Origin: Streptomyces fradiae ATCC 10745 = DSM 40063
GTDB taxonomy: Bacteria; Actinomycetota; Actinomycetes; Streptomycetales; Streptomycetaceae
Reading direction: 5' to 3'
NCBI RefSeq assembly: GCF_008704425.1
Contig: NZ_CP023696.1
Location: forward strand, 4,628,501 to 4,692,500
DNA: 64,000 bases
Shown here: positions 1 through 8,356 of the stretch, piece by piece
How positions within the stretch are numbered: the stretch's first letter is position 1
Layout of the letters: every line of letters starts with the position of its first letter
Notes under the pieces: generated by a model
What the model was told of the DNA's origin: nothing
The model's input: the letters and a program-made list of their open reading frames with translations, nothing else
Databases searched by the model: none
Program-made: the position numbers and the translations under genes

Positions 1-643
1 CCGGGCCCTCCACGGTCGCTGCGACCGCGTCCGCCTTGCCCTCGCCGGTCGCCAGCAGGACCAGGTGGCGGGCCTCCAGGATGGTGCCGATGCCCTGCGT
101 GATCACGTGGTGGGGCACCTGGTCGAGACGGCCGTCGAAGAACCGGGCGTTGTCGATCCGGGTCTGCTCGGTGAGGGTCTTGATGCGGGTGCGGGAGGCG
201 AGCGAGGAGCAGGGCTCGTTGAAGCCGATGTGCCCGTCGGTGCCGATGCCGAGTATCTGGAGGTCCACGCCGCCCGCCTCCGCGAGGGCCCGGTCGTACG
301 CCTCGCACGCCGCCTGCACGTCCTCGGCGGTGCCGTCCGGGCCCAGGAAGGCGCCCCGGTCCAGCCCGAGCGGCTCCACGACCTGGCGCAGCACCGTGGA
401 GCGGTACGACTCGGGGTGGCCGGCGGGCAGCCCCACGTACTCGTCGAGCTGGGCGATCCGGGCTCGCGAGACGTCGACGGCGCCCGCGCGCACCTTGGCG
501 GTGAGCGCCTCGTAGACGGGCAGCGGCGTCGAGCCGGTGGCCACGCCGAGCAGAGCGTCGGGCTTGCGGCGCAGGAGGTCCGCGATGGCCTCCGCGATGA
601 GCTCGCCGCCTGCCTTGGCGTCCTGGACGATGACAACTTCCAC
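1..643 (-). CDS. nagB: glucosamine-6-phosphate deaminase (3' end outside window)
   Basis: Converts glucosamine-6-phosphate to fructose-6-phosphate plus ammonia in the cytoplasm, the last step of N-acetylglucosamine and chitin-derived sugar use. About 214 residues are visible. The GTG start at 643 gives an N-terminus reading VEVVIVQDAKAGGELIAEA, as expected for NagB. The family signature around the active site (GIGTDGHIGFNEPCSS) and the LDEYVGLP and GVATGSTPLPVY phosphate-loop motifs are intact. The C-terminal roughly 45 residues lie beyond base 1. The gene is transcribed leftward and has a DasR-like operator about 50 bases upstream of its start (693-704), which fits the known DasR control of nagB in Streptomyces. 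No ideal Shine-Dalgarno is visible; GGCAGG lies just ahead of the start. Confidence 0.95.
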   Translation of the reverse strand, partial: MEVVIVQDAKAGGELIAEAIADLLRRKPDALLGVATGSTPLPVYEALTAKVRAGAVDVSRARIAQLDEYVGLPAGHPESYRSTVLRQVVEPLGLDRGAFLGPDGTAEDVQAACEAYDRALAEAGGVDLQILGIGTDGHIGFNEPCSSLASRTRIKTLTEQTRIDNARFFDGRLDQVPHHVITQGIGTILEARHLVLLATGEGKADAVAATVEGP

Positions 644-692
644 GCTGGGCCTGCCGATCTGGAGGGAGGGGGAAAGGGAGTCACACGGAAGG

Positions 693-704
693 TGGTATAG
701 ACCA
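693..704. promoter_or_regulatory. DasR-responsive element (dre) upstream of nagB
   Basis: TGGTATAGACCA matches the core of the DasR operator recalled from the literature (TGGTCTAGACCA) at 11 of 12 positions. It sits about 50 bases ahead of the nagB start and covers a possible -10 (TATACC on the minus strand). DasR is the GntR-family repressor released by glucosamine-6-phosphate, so repression of this gene by it is expected. Confidence 0.8.
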
Positions 705-706
705 AT

Positions 707-1400
707 CTAGCAGAACGGTCCCGACGCCCCCACGCCCCGCGTGCCCCTTTTCCCCCGCCCCAGACCCCCCTCCGGAACCCTGCCCGGCGGGGTCCCGGGC
801 GGGGTGCCCCGGCCGGCCCCCGCCCGGCCTCCGCCCGGCCTCCGCCCGGCCCGGGGCGGTGCCCGCGGGGCCGCCTCCGTCAGGCGGCTGCGCGGGTGCG
901 GGTGGGGCTGCGGGCGCGCGGCGGAGTGGCCGGCGGTGGCGCGCCCGGCGGTGGGGCGGCGGCCGTGCGGGCGCGGTACCGGGCGTGGCGCGGCGAGGCC
1001 GTGGAGGGCGGTGCGAGGGCGTCCGCCCGGCGCCGGGGCCCGGCGTGGGGCGACCGCCGCGGCGGCGAGGCGGGCGGCGGAGGGCGACGGAGGGCGGCGT
1101 GGGCCCGGCGGCGGGCGGTACGGGCTGCCGTGCGGGCGGGGTCCGGCGCGCGGGGGTGGGCCCGCACGGGCGGCCCCACGGGCGGCGGCCCTAGGTGCCG
1201 TACGCGCGGCGCGCACGGCCCGGAAAGACCCGCGGGCCGCGGCGCCGCGACGGGACCCTCAACCCGTCCGGCACCGCAGCCCGGAGTAGCAACGGCCGAG
1301 GGTGTGCGGTCCCGCGGCCGCGGGTGAGACCTCGACGCAGTCAGGGCAGAGAGCGCCGGGGTCCCGGTCCACCCTCCTGTGCGGGGAGGATGGAAGCTGT
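707..1400. other. gene-free GC-rich intergenic stretch
   Basis: Roughly 700 bases between the nagB promoter and the kinase promoter. It is extremely G+C rich with repeated CCGCCCGGC-type runs. Open frames exist on both strands but lack plausible starts, conserved motifs or normal composition (mostly Ala, Arg, Pro, Gly). I see no RNA gene or terminator that I can support. Confidence 0.5.
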
Positions 1401-1412
1401 ACACCACCATTG

Positions 1413-1424
1413 TGGACTAGACCA
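1413..1424. promoter_or_regulatory. second DasR-like operator, upstream of the histidine kinase
   Basis: TGGACTAGACCA also matches the recalled dre core at 11 of 12 positions and is followed by AAT, as in the nagB site. It lies about 98 bases upstream of the predicted leaderless start of the kinase at 1522, facing away from nagB. It is a candidate only; its distance from the inferred transcription start is greater than for a typical repressor site. Confidence 0.55.
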
Positions 1425-1521
1425 ATTCTGTCTGTCCATCCTCATGGCGGGTGGTCGCCCCCCATCCTCCCCCACGGACCGGCAAAGCACCAGGTTCGAC
1501 GTCACGGGTACGCTCGCAGGC

Positions 1522-2994
1522 GTGCCGTCCATGAACGACCTCGTCCGCCAGCACACCGCCCTCGGGGAGTCCGACCTCGAGTGGCTCCACCTGCTGGTCT
1601 CGGAGTGGCAGCTCCTCTCCGACCTCTCCTTCGCCGACCTCGTGCTGTGGGTGCCCACCCGCGACGGCACGCGCTACGTCTCCGTCGCGCAGATGCGCCC
1701 CAACACGGGCCCCACCTCCTACCAGGACGACATGGTGGGCCACCTCGTGCCGCGGGGCCGGCGCCCACTCCTGGACGCGGCCCTGGACGAGGGCCGCATC
1801 GTGCGCGAGGGCGACCCGGAGTGGCGCGAGGAGGTCCCCGTACGGGTCGAGTCGATCCCGGTACGGCGCGAGGGCCGCGTCCTCGGCGTGATCGCCCGCA
1901 ACACCAACCTGCTCACGGTCCGCACCCCCTCCCGGCTGGAGCTCACCTACCTCCAGTCCGCGTCCGACCTGGCCCAGATGATCGCGGCCGGGGCCTTCCC
2001 GTTCCCCGAGCAGCAGGTCGACATGGACGCCTCGCCGCGCGCCGGCGACGGGCTGATCCGCCTGGACGCCGACGGCTTCGTCCAGTACGCCTCGCCGAAC
2101 GCCCTCTCCGCGTACCACCGCCTCGGCCTCGCCGCCGACCTGGTGGGCCAGCACCTCGGCCAGATCACCGCCGAACTGGCGCCCTCCCGCGGCCCGGTCG
2201 ACGAGGCCCTGGTCAAACTGGCCTCCGGCTACGCCCCGCGCGAGACGGAGGTCGAGGGCAACGGCGGCGTCATCCAGCTGCGGGCGATCCCCCTCAAGCC
2301 GAAGGGCACCCGCATCGGCTCCCTGGTCCTGCTGCGCGACGTGACGGAACTGCGCCGCCGCGAGCGCGAGTTGATCACCAAGGACGCCACCATCCGGGAG
2401 ATCCACCACCGGGTGAAGAACAACCTCCAGACGGTCGCCGCGCTGCTGCGGCTCCAGGCCCGCCGCATGGACTCCGACCGGGGCCGCGAGGCGCTGAACG
2501 AGGCGGTCCGCCGGGTCGGCTCGATCGCCATCGTCCACGAGACCCTGTCGCAGAACCTGGACGAGCGCGTCGAGTTCGACGACATCGCCGACCGGGTGAT
2601 CTCGATGGTGGCGGAGATCTCGCCGGGCAAGGTGGCCTGCCGCCGGAGCGGCCGCTTCGGCATCCTCGACGCCGAGGTCGCCACGCCCCTGTCGATGGTG
2701 CTCACCGAGATCCTGCAGAACGCCCTGGAGCACGCCTTCGCCCCGGCCGAGCGGGGGACGGTGGAGGTCACGGCCGTCCGGGGCGAGGGGCGCGAGGCCC
2801 GGCTGCTGATCACCGTGCAGGACGACGGCCGCGGACTGCCCGAGGGCTTCGACCCCCAGCGCACCGGGAACCTCGGGCTGCAGATCGTACGGACCCTGGT
2901 GGAGGGGGAGTTGGGCGGCTCGTTCGACATGCGCCCGGCGCCGGAGCGGGGCACGCGCGTGGTGCTCGACCTCCCGGTCCGCACCCGGCGGTAG
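1522..2994 (+). CDS. PdtaS-like sensor histidine kinase (GAF-PAS-HisKA_2-HATPase)
   Basis: Cytosolic sensor kinase of 490 residues with no membrane segments. A PdtaS-type GAF region covers about residues 1-160, a PAS region about 170-290, and a HisKA_2 dimerisation segment carries REIHHRVKNNLQTVAALLRL, with the phospho-accepting histidine at 295 or 296. A GHKL ATPase follows (N-box LQNALEHAF, DDGRGLP, GNLGLQIV). In mycobacteria PdtaS pairs with the antiterminator PdtaR; no such partner is encoded beside this gene. The GTG at 1522 is chosen because a -10 box (TACGCT, 1509-1514) ends seven bases upstream, the pattern of a leaderless mRNA; the ATG at 1531 is the alternative. A DasR-like site lies upstream. 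The gene converges on wblE across a strong hairpin. Confidence 0.9.
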   Translation: MPSMNDLVRQHTALGESDLEWLHLLVSEWQLLSDLSFADLVLWVPTRDGTRYVSVAQMRPNTGPTSYQDDMVGHLVPRGRRPLLDAALDEGRIVREGDPEWREEVPVRVESIPVRREGRVLGVIARNTNLLTVRTPSRLELTYLQSASDLAQMIAAGAFPFPEQQVDMDASPRAGDGLIRLDADGFVQYASPNALSAYHRLGLAADLVGQHLGQITAELAPSRGPVDEALVKLASGYAPRETEVEGNGGVIQLRAIPLKPKGTRIGSLVLLRDVTELRRRERELITKDATIREIHHRVKNNLQTVAALLRLQARRMDSDRGREALNEAVRRVGSIAIVHETLSQNLDERVEFDDIADRVISMVAEISPGKVACRRSGRFGILDAEVATPLSMVLTEILQNALEHAFAPAERGTVEVTAVRGEGREARLLITVQDDGRGLPEGFDPQRTGNLGLQIVRTLVEGELGGSFDMRPAPERGTRVVLDLPVRTRR

Positions 2995-3065
2995 CACCCC
3001 CGGCGCCCCGCCCGGCCGGCGCCCCGGCTCACGGGCTCGCCCCCGGGCGGCGCCGCACACGGCAG

Positions 3066-3100
3066 CGAGCCCCGGACCGTTTCGCACGGTCCGGGGCTCG
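3066..3100. terminator. bidirectional hairpin terminator
   Basis: Perfect 15-bp stem (3066-3080 against 3086-3100) with a 5-base TTCGC loop, between the convergent kinase gene and wblE. It is suited to stopping transcription from both sides. There is no U-tract, as is usual in Streptomyces. Confidence 0.85.
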
Positions 3101-3154
3101 AACGCTGTGGGTTACTGCTGCGCGCTGCTACTCGTGGAGGCGCGGTGGCGGTGC

Positions 3155-3412
3155 TCAGGCGCTGGCGTTACGCGCCCGGTTACGGGCGGCGCGGCGCTTC
3201 ATCGCGCGGCGCTCGTCCTCGCTGAGGCCACCCCAGACGCCGGAGTCCTGGCCGGACTCGAGCGCCCACTGCAGGCACTGCTCCATCACGGGGCAGCGAC
3301 GGCAGACGGCCTTGGCTTCCTCGATCTGCAGCAGCGCAGGACCGGTGTTGCCGATGGGGAAGAACAGCTCGGGGTCTTCCTCACGACAAACGGCGTTGTG
3401 ACGCCAGTCCAT
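3155..3412 (-). CDS. wblE: WhiB-family iron-sulfur regulator
   Basis: An 85-residue WhiB-like protein. Four cysteines that would bind a [4Fe-4S] cluster are at positions 9, 37, 40 and 46 (C-X27-C-X2-C-X5-C), followed by the G[V/I]WGG turn (SGVWGGLSEDERR) and a basic C-terminal tail (KRRAARNRARNAS) that would contact DNA or sigma factor. Sequence and length match the highly conserved WblE/WhiB1 type. The ATG at 3412 is preferred: AGGAGAGG lies upstream on the minus strand, and an upstream in-frame start would add nine non-conserved residues. WhiB1 homologues are redox- and nitric-oxide-responsive and generally essential. The promoter must lie in the 3413-3729 gap. Confidence 0.95.
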   Translation of the reverse strand: MDWRHNAVCREEDPELFFPIGNTGPALLQIEEAKAVCRRCPVMEQCLQWALESGQDSGVWGGLSEDERRAMKRRAARNRARNASA

Positions 3413-3729
3413 GGCTGCTACCTCTCCTTGGTGTTGCATGCAAGTTGCTTGTGAATGTGAACGCTTTCACGAATCCCCCCGCAAGGGAAGGGCCGACGGC
3501 CAGACGAGCTGGTGTGGTCCTGGTTTGAGGAGGGGTTCTGGCTTTCGCTGGAGGCCGGTGCTGCGGGCCGTCCCGATCGCCACGTAGAGATTCGCAAACC
3601 TCGGCGGCGGATACAACCCCTTCCGGAAAGTTTTTTACGATTCCTCGGTGTCGGCTGCGTCACAGCCGTACTTCTATGGGGTGGATCCCAGTCCGTACGT
3701 TCGAGATAAAGGGCCAAGGGCCCTTCCAC
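3413..3729. other. wblE upstream region
   Basis: About 317 bases between wblE and the 3' end of the lipid kinase gene, less GC-rich than its surroundings. It contains a short inverted repeat GTGAACGCTTTCAC (3457-3470) about 45 bases upstream of the wblE start and an A/T-rich patch near 3629-3645. No gene is evident. The region is long enough for regulated promoters. Confidence 0.45.
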
Positions 3730-4698
3730 TCACACAATCACACCCAGTGCACGGCGAACGCCTGTGAACGTCACGCTCGTACGGAGCCCCAGGTGGTCAC
3801 CGTCCATCTGAAACGGCAGTGGAACCTTGGAATGCAAGGTGAAGTCGATCAGGTCGTGCAGGGAGACGGCGTGCCTGCCCCGCGGGCCCCGCTCCGGGCT
3901 CGACGTCAGCAGCTGCGTGCCGTACCGGGCGACGGCCGGGCCCGACAGCCGGGACAGCCCCAGCACGTCGAGCCCCTTGTCGAAGGACGCCTCGGGCGAG
4001 GCGTACACCGGCTTGTTCCCCAGGTACGTCCACGGGGACGTGTTGCAGACTATCGACAGGACCAGCTCCCGGACCGGGTCGTGGCCCGGCCGCTCCAGGG
4101 TGATCGTGCCGTGCCGCCGGTGCGGGTCCACCAGGAGCTGGCGGACGACCTGGCGCAGGTACAGCGCGTGCGTCGACCGCTTTCCGCGCTCCCGCTGCTG
4201 CTCGACCCGGCCGATGACACCCGCGTCGAACCCGAGCCCCGCGCAGAAGGTGAACCAGCGGGCCGGCGCCGCCTCGTCCTCCGTGCCCGGCGTGCCCGCC
4301 GCCAGGCCCAGCCCGACCGTCCGGCTCCGCTCCTCGCGCAGGGCGTCCAGGATCACGCCGGTCGCCTCCACGGCGTCGTTCGGCAGGCCGAGCGCGCGGG
4401 CGAAGACGTTCGTGGAGCCGCCCGGCACCACCGCCAGGCGCGGCAGCCGGTCCGGGTCGGGACCGGCGTGGAGCAGGCCGTTGACGACCTCGTTGACCGT
4501 GCCGTCGCCGCCGAGCGCCACGACCAGGTCCACGTCCCCCGCGTCGGCCGCCCGCCGGGCCAGGTCGCGCCCGTGGCCCCGGTACTCCGTGGTCACCGCG
4601 TCCAGCTTCATCTCGCTGGCCAGCGCGTGGATCAGCACGTCACGGGTGCGGGCACTCGTGGTGGTGGCTGCCGGGTTGACCACGAGGAGTGCGCGCAT
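3730..4698 (-). CDS. diacylglycerol/lipid kinase family protein
   Basis: A 322-residue member of the DagK/LCB5/YegS family, which phosphorylates diacylglycerol or sphingoid-type lipids with ATP at the membrane face. The N-terminal catalytic domain starts MRALLVVNPAAT and contains the hallmark GGDGTVNEVVNGLL at about residues 63-76 and the VVPGGSTNVFAR motif. The C-terminal half shows GLGFDAGVIGRVE and MDGDHLGLRTSVTF, the usual second-domain signatures. The ATG at 4698 has TAATCT seven bases upstream on the minus strand, so the message is probably leaderless. It lies alone, upstream of wblE on the same strand and diverging from a small membrane-protein gene. Substrate cannot be told from sequence. 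Confidence 0.88.
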   Translation of the reverse strand: MRALLVVNPAATTTSARTRDVLIHALASEMKLDAVTTEYRGHGRDLARRAADAGDVDLVVALGGDGTVNEVVNGLLHAGPDPDRLPRLAVVPGGSTNVFARALGLPNDAVEATGVILDALREERSRTVGLGLAAGTPGTEDEAAPARWFTFCAGLGFDAGVIGRVEQQRERGKRSTHALYLRQVVRQLLVDPHRRHGTITLERPGHDPVRELVLSIVCNTSPWTYLGNKPVYASPEASFDKGLDVLGLSRLSGPAVARYGTQLLTSSPERGPRGRHAVSLHDLIDFTLHSKVPLPFQMDGDHLGLRTSVTFTGVRRALGVIV

Positions 4699-4765
4699 GC
4701 CCGCCAGATTACCTACCGCGCGGTACCCGGGCCCAGGCGCCGGGGGTACGACCCCCCACCCGCGC

Positions 4766-4868
4766 CCCGGACCGGGGCCCTGGTCACCGCGCCCGGACCG
4801 GGGCCCTGGTCGCCGGGCCCGGACCGGGGCGCCGCCCCCACCTCCCGGACCGGGGCGCCGCCCCGCCC
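4766..4868. repeat. 26-bp tandem repeat, about four copies
   Basis: GGACCGGGG cores recur at 4769, 4795, 4821 and 4847, an exact 26-base period. The first two copies also contain ACCGGGGCCCTGGT, which is nearly self-complementary. The array fills the space between two divergent genes, upstream of both promoters. Confidence 0.85.
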
Positions 4869-4913
4869 ACCGCGCCCCCGAGGGGGCCGGGCGCGGCGGC
4901 TACCCTTGCCGGG

Positions 4914-5336
4914 GTGAGCAGCAGCGAACAGAACCCCGCCCCCACGCCGCGCCCCGCCCGTGTGACGGCGGCCGCCGCGGTGGCCGGACTCCAGGCGCTC
5001 GCCCTCTTCGCGGGGGGTGTGTACGTCCTGGTCAACACCCTGACCGGTACGCCCGACGGCTTCACCCAGGCCCTCACGGGCGGCGCGACCCTGATCGCGC
5101 TGGGCCTCATCCCGCTGCTCGCGGCGCGGGGCCTGCTGGGCTGCCGCAGCTGGAGCCGCGGCCCCGCGATCATCACGCAGCTCATGGCGCTCCCGGTCGC
5201 GTACACGCTCCTGACGGGCGTGGGCGCGGCGATCCCGGCGGGCATCGCGCTGGCCGCGGCGGCGGTGACGGGGCTGGTGCTGCTGGTCCACCCCACCACC
5301 ACCAGGGCGCTCGGCATCGGCCGCCCCGCGCCGTGA
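4914..5336 (+). CDS. small integral membrane protein
   Basis: A 140-residue protein of unknown function with four predicted membrane segments at about residues 18-38, 50-68, 80-98 and 103-122, a short Pro-rich cytoplasmic head and a short tail. It has no enzymatic motif. The GTG at 4914 is supported by a -10-like TACCCT at 4901-4906, which places transcription initiation at or next to the start codon. Conserved alanine/leucine-rich four-helix proteins of this size are common in actinobacteria. It diverges from the lipid kinase gene and converges on sigH. Confidence 0.7.
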   Translation: MSSSEQNPAPTPRPARVTAAAAVAGLQALALFAGGVYVLVNTLTGTPDGFTQALTGGATLIALGLIPLLAARGLLGCRSWSRGPAIITQLMALPVAYTLLTGVGAAIPAGIALAAAAVTGLVLLVHPTTTRALGIGRPAP

Positions 5337-5435
5337 CGCGGGGGTCCCTCCGGCGGCGGCTGTGACGGGACGTGATCGGCGAGCACCGTACGTACGGGAG
5401 GCCGCGCTCAGCCGAGCCCTCGTCCGGGGCCCGGC

Positions 5436-6413
5436 CTACTCCTCCACCAGCAGCCGCTCGCGGAGCTGCGCCAGGGTGCGGGCCAGCAGCCGGGAGACGT
5501 GCATCTGGGAGATGCCCACCTCCTGCGCGATCTGCGACTGCGTCATGTTCCCGAAGAACCGCAGCAGCAGGATCCGCTTCTCCCGCGGCGGCAGGCCCTC
5601 CAGCAGCGGCTTCAGCGACTCCCGGTACTCGACGCCCTCCAGCGCCTCGTCCTCCGCGCCCAGCGTGTCCGCGACGGCCGGCGACTCGTCGTCCGTGTCC
5701 GGCACGTCCAGCGACAGCGTCGAGTACGCGTTGGCCGATTCCAGGCCCTCCAGGACCTCCTCCTCGGAGATCCCGAGCTTCTCCGCCAGCTCGTGCACGG
5801 TCGGTGACCGTCCGTGCAGCTGGGACAGCTCCGCCGTCGCCGACGTCAGCGACAGCCGCAGCTCCTGGAGCCGCCGGGGCACCCGGACCGCCCAGCCCTT
5901 GTCGCGGAAGTGCCGCTTGATCTCGCCGACGACGGTCGGCGTCGCGTACGTCGAGAACTCGACGCCCCGCTCCGGGTCGAACCGGTCGACCGACTTGATC
6001 AGGCCGATCGTCGCGACCTGGGTCAGGTCGTCCAGCGGCTCGCCCCGGTTGCGGAACCGGCGCGCGAGGTGCTCGACGAGCGGCAGGTGCATCCGCACGA
6101 GCTGGTTGCGCAGCTCGGCCCGCTCCGGCGAACCGTCCGGCAGGCTCCGCAGCCGCACGAACATCGCCCGCGCGCCGCTCCGGTCCTGCGGGTCGGGCCG
6201 CCGGCTCCCGCCCCGCTGCTCGTCGTCGTTCCCGCTCATCCGCGCCGCCCGCTCCACCCGCGCCCGCTCCGGCGCCTCCGCCCGGCCGTCCGCCGGACCG
6301 TCCACCGGGTGCGGCCGCGCCTGCTGCTCCGGGATGCCCGCGACGTCCTCCGCCGCGCCCGCGGCCCGCGGGCCGCGCTCCTCGTTCCGCACCGGACCGT
6401 CCCCGTCTCTCAC
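5436..6413 (-). CDS. sigH: SigB/SigF-type RNA polymerase sigma factor
   Basis: A group 3 sigma factor of the SigF/SigB stress and differentiation class. It has an acidic/basic N-terminal extension, region 2 (VEHLARRFRNRGEPLDDLTQ and GLIKSVDRFDP, then FSTYATPTVVGEIKRHFRDK), region 3 (VHELAEKLGISEEEVLEGL) and region 4 (LPPREKRILLLRFFG, then SQIAQEVGISQMHVSRLLAR). The GTG at 6413 overlaps the anti-sigma stop in a GTGA arrangement, giving 325 residues. A second start, ATG at 6239, gives a shorter form that still holds all sigma regions; multiple translation products are reported for S. coelicolor SigH. It is named sigH by pairing with a PrsH-like anti-sigma gene, from memory rather than alignment. 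Translational coupling implies stoichiometric synthesis with its antagonist. Confidence 0.88.
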   Translation of the reverse strand: MRDGDGPVRNEERGPRAAGAAEDVAGIPEQQARPHPVDGPADGRAEAPERARVERAARMSGNDDEQRGGSRRPDPQDRSGARAMFVRLRSLPDGSPERAELRNQLVRMHLPLVEHLARRFRNRGEPLDDLTQVATIGLIKSVDRFDPERGVEFSTYATPTVVGEIKRHFRDKGWAVRVPRRLQELRLSLTSATAELSQLHGRSPTVHELAEKLGISEEEVLEGLESANAYSTLSLDVPDTDDESPAVADTLGAEDEALEGVEYRESLKPLLEGLPPREKRILLLRFFGNMTQSQIAQEVGISQMHVSRLLARTLAQLRERLLVEE

Positions 6414-6823
6414 GCCGGCCCGGGTCCCGCGCCGCGCTGTTTGTACAGGCTGATGGAGACCGTGCGGTCGTCGGCGACCGACGAGTCCACCTTGCCCGCC
6501 AGGGCGGACAGGACCGTCCACGCGAACGTGTCCCGCTCCGGCGCCCGGCCGTCCGTCGTCGGGGCGGACACCGTCACCTCCAGCGAGTCGTCGATCAGCC
6601 GGAACACGCAGCTCAGGACCGACCCGGCCACGGCCTGCTGCAGCAGGATGGCGCAGGCCTCGTCGACCGCGATGCGCAGGTCCTCGATCTCGTCGAGGGT
6701 GAAGTCCAAGCGCGCCGCGAGGCCGGCCGTGGCCGTACGCAGCACGGACAGGTAGGCACCCGCAGCGGGCAGCCGGACTTCCACGAAGTCCTGGGTCCCG
6801 GGCTCGCCTGCGATCTGGGACAC
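6410..6823 (-). CDS. anti-sigma factor, RsbW-like serine kinase (PrsH/UshX type)
   Basis: A 137-residue GHKL-fold ATPase of the RsbW/SpoIIAB class that would sequester the sigma factor encoded immediately downstream. The N-box equivalent reads LRIAVDEACAILLQQA, and the fold continues to VDSSVADDRTVSISLYK. The GTG at 6823 is chosen because GGAGG sits about six bases upstream (TTGGAGGTGAGG on the minus strand); an in-frame ATG at 6934 lacks such a site. The stop overlaps the sigma gene start by GTGA. No anti-anti-sigma gene is adjacent, so the release mechanism must be encoded elsewhere. The promoter region lies between here and 7086. Confidence 0.88.
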   Translation of the reverse strand: MSQIAGEPGTQDFVEVRLPAAGAYLSVLRTATAGLAARLDFTLDEIEDLRIAVDEACAILLQQAVAGSVLSCVFRLIDDSLEVTVSAPTTDGRAPERDTFAWTVLSALAGKVDSSVADDRTVSISLYKQRGAGPGPA

Positions 6824-7086
6824 CCTCACCTCCAAGGTGGCACAAACTCGTTCGGGGACCGGAGGGAGCGAGATCCCCCCGGAACCGTGCGGTACGCAGG
6901 AATGCGTAGTCGCCGTGACGCTATCGCGATCCATGCCGCCGTGTCGCCGTGGACCCCGAGCCGACGTGCGTCACCCATCGTAAACACATGGGCACGCACA
7001 GTGGCTAGGGGGTCGCGGTGACCAATCCTGTGGATCCGGCGGAGGATTGACGTACCCAGGCGCCGGGCGGTCGAACCGTCCACCTC

Positions 7087-8148
7087 TCACCCCCTGGACC
7101 CCGTGTCCGGATCCGGCCGTCCGGTCACCACCGCGGCGACCGTCGTACCGGGTGCGAAGGCGCCCTCCTCGGCGAGCGCGACCAGCGCGTACAGCATCTT
7201 GGCGACGTACAGCCGCTCCACCGGCAGCCCGTGCCGCGCCGAGAAGTCCGCCGCGAACGCCGCCAGCTCCGGCGCGACCCGCCCGTACCCGCCGAAGTGG
7301 AAGCGGTCGTCCAGGCTCCACGTGCCGGCCGGCCCGCCGAAGGCGGACTCCTGCAGCGCGCGCACCTCCGCCCCGAGGAAGCCGCCCCTGAGCACCGGCA
7401 CGCCCAGCGCCCGCTGCCCGGGCGCCAGGCCCGCCGCCAGCCCGGCCAGCGTCCCGCCGGTGCCGCACGCCACCGCCACCACGTCCGCGCGGCCCCGCAG
7501 CTCGCGGCCCAGCTCCGCGCAGCCGCGCACCGCCGCCGCGTTGCTGCCGCCCTCCGGGACGACCACCGCGCCCTCCGGGGCCTCCCGCAGCAGCCGGGCC
7601 ACCACCCGCGGGTCGCGCTTGGCCCGGTACGTCGCCCGGTCCACGAACACCAGCCGCATCCCGTCCGCCGCGCACTGCTCCAGCACCGGGTTGAGCGGCC
7701 GGCCGGCCAGCTCGTCGCCCCGGACCACCCCGACGGTCGGGAAGCCCAGCAGCCGCCCGGCCGCGGCCGTGGCCCGCAGGTGGTTGGAGTAGGCCCCGCC
7801 GAAGGTGAGGACCGGGCGCCCCGCCGCCCCGGCGAGGTTCGGTGCCAGCTTCCGCCACTTGTTGCCCACCAGCTCCGGGTGGATCAGGTCGTCCCGCTTG
7901 AGCAGCAGCCGCACGCCCCGCCGGGCGAACCGCTCGTCCTCGGCCGCCCGCAGCGGCGACGGCAGCCGGGGTGCCGGCGCGGCCGGGGGCGCGGCCGGGG
8001 CCCCGGCCGGGGCGCCGCGTGTGCCGGGGGACGTGCCGGGGCCGCTCGTGCCGGGGCGGTTCGTGCCGGGACGGGGGACCGGGCCGGGGGCGGTGGCCGG
8101 ACCGGGAGTGGGGGCCGGGCCGGGGGCGGGGGAGCCTGCGGGTGTCAC
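7087..8148 (-). CDS. PLP-dependent deaminase/desulfhydrase (ACC deaminase / D-cysteine desulfhydrase family)
   Basis: A 353-residue fold-type II pyridoxal-phosphate enzyme. The cofactor lysine lies in the LVGNKWRKL segment (about residue 98), preceded by LLKRDDLIHPE. TFGGAYSNHLRATAAAG is the phosphate/carboxylate-binding motif shared by 1-aminocyclopropane-1-carboxylate deaminases and D-cysteine desulfhydrases, and the CGTGGTLAGLAAG loop is present. The first about 45 residues are a Pro/Gly/Ala-rich low-complexity tail, so the true start may be downstream near RLPSPLRAAEDERF. Sequence alone does not decide between ACC and D-cysteine as substrate. It diverges from the encapsulin gene. Confidence 0.8.
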   Translation of the reverse strand: MTPAGSPAPGPAPTPGPATAPGPVPRPGTNRPGTSGPGTSPGTRGAPAGAPAAPPAAPAPRLPSPLRAAEDERFARRGVRLLLKRDDLIHPELVGNKWRKLAPNLAGAAGRPVLTFGGAYSNHLRATAAAGRLLGFPTVGVVRGDELAGRPLNPVLEQCAADGMRLVFVDRATYRAKRDPRVVARLLREAPEGAVVVPEGGSNAAAVRGCAELGRELRGRADVVAVACGTGGTLAGLAAGLAPGQRALGVPVLRGGFLGAEVRALQESAFGGPAGTWSLDDRFHFGGYGRVAPELAAFAADFSARHGLPVERLYVAKMLYALVALAEEGAFAPGTTVAAVVTGRPDPDTGSRG

Positions 8149-8356
8149 CCGTCCATTGTGCGCGGCGCCCGCCGGTACGGGCCGATCCGGACACCGGGCG
8201 CGGAAGCCGGCCGGTTCAGCGGGCCGGGAATCGAAAGCGCGGCTGACCTACCCGTACGCGCCGCCTTCCATTCCCACTCATGTGGGTAATGGCGTCGTCA
8301 CACCATGTGTTGAAAAGCTTCCCCGGCAAGCCGTTGGGATCATCGAGAGGGACAAC

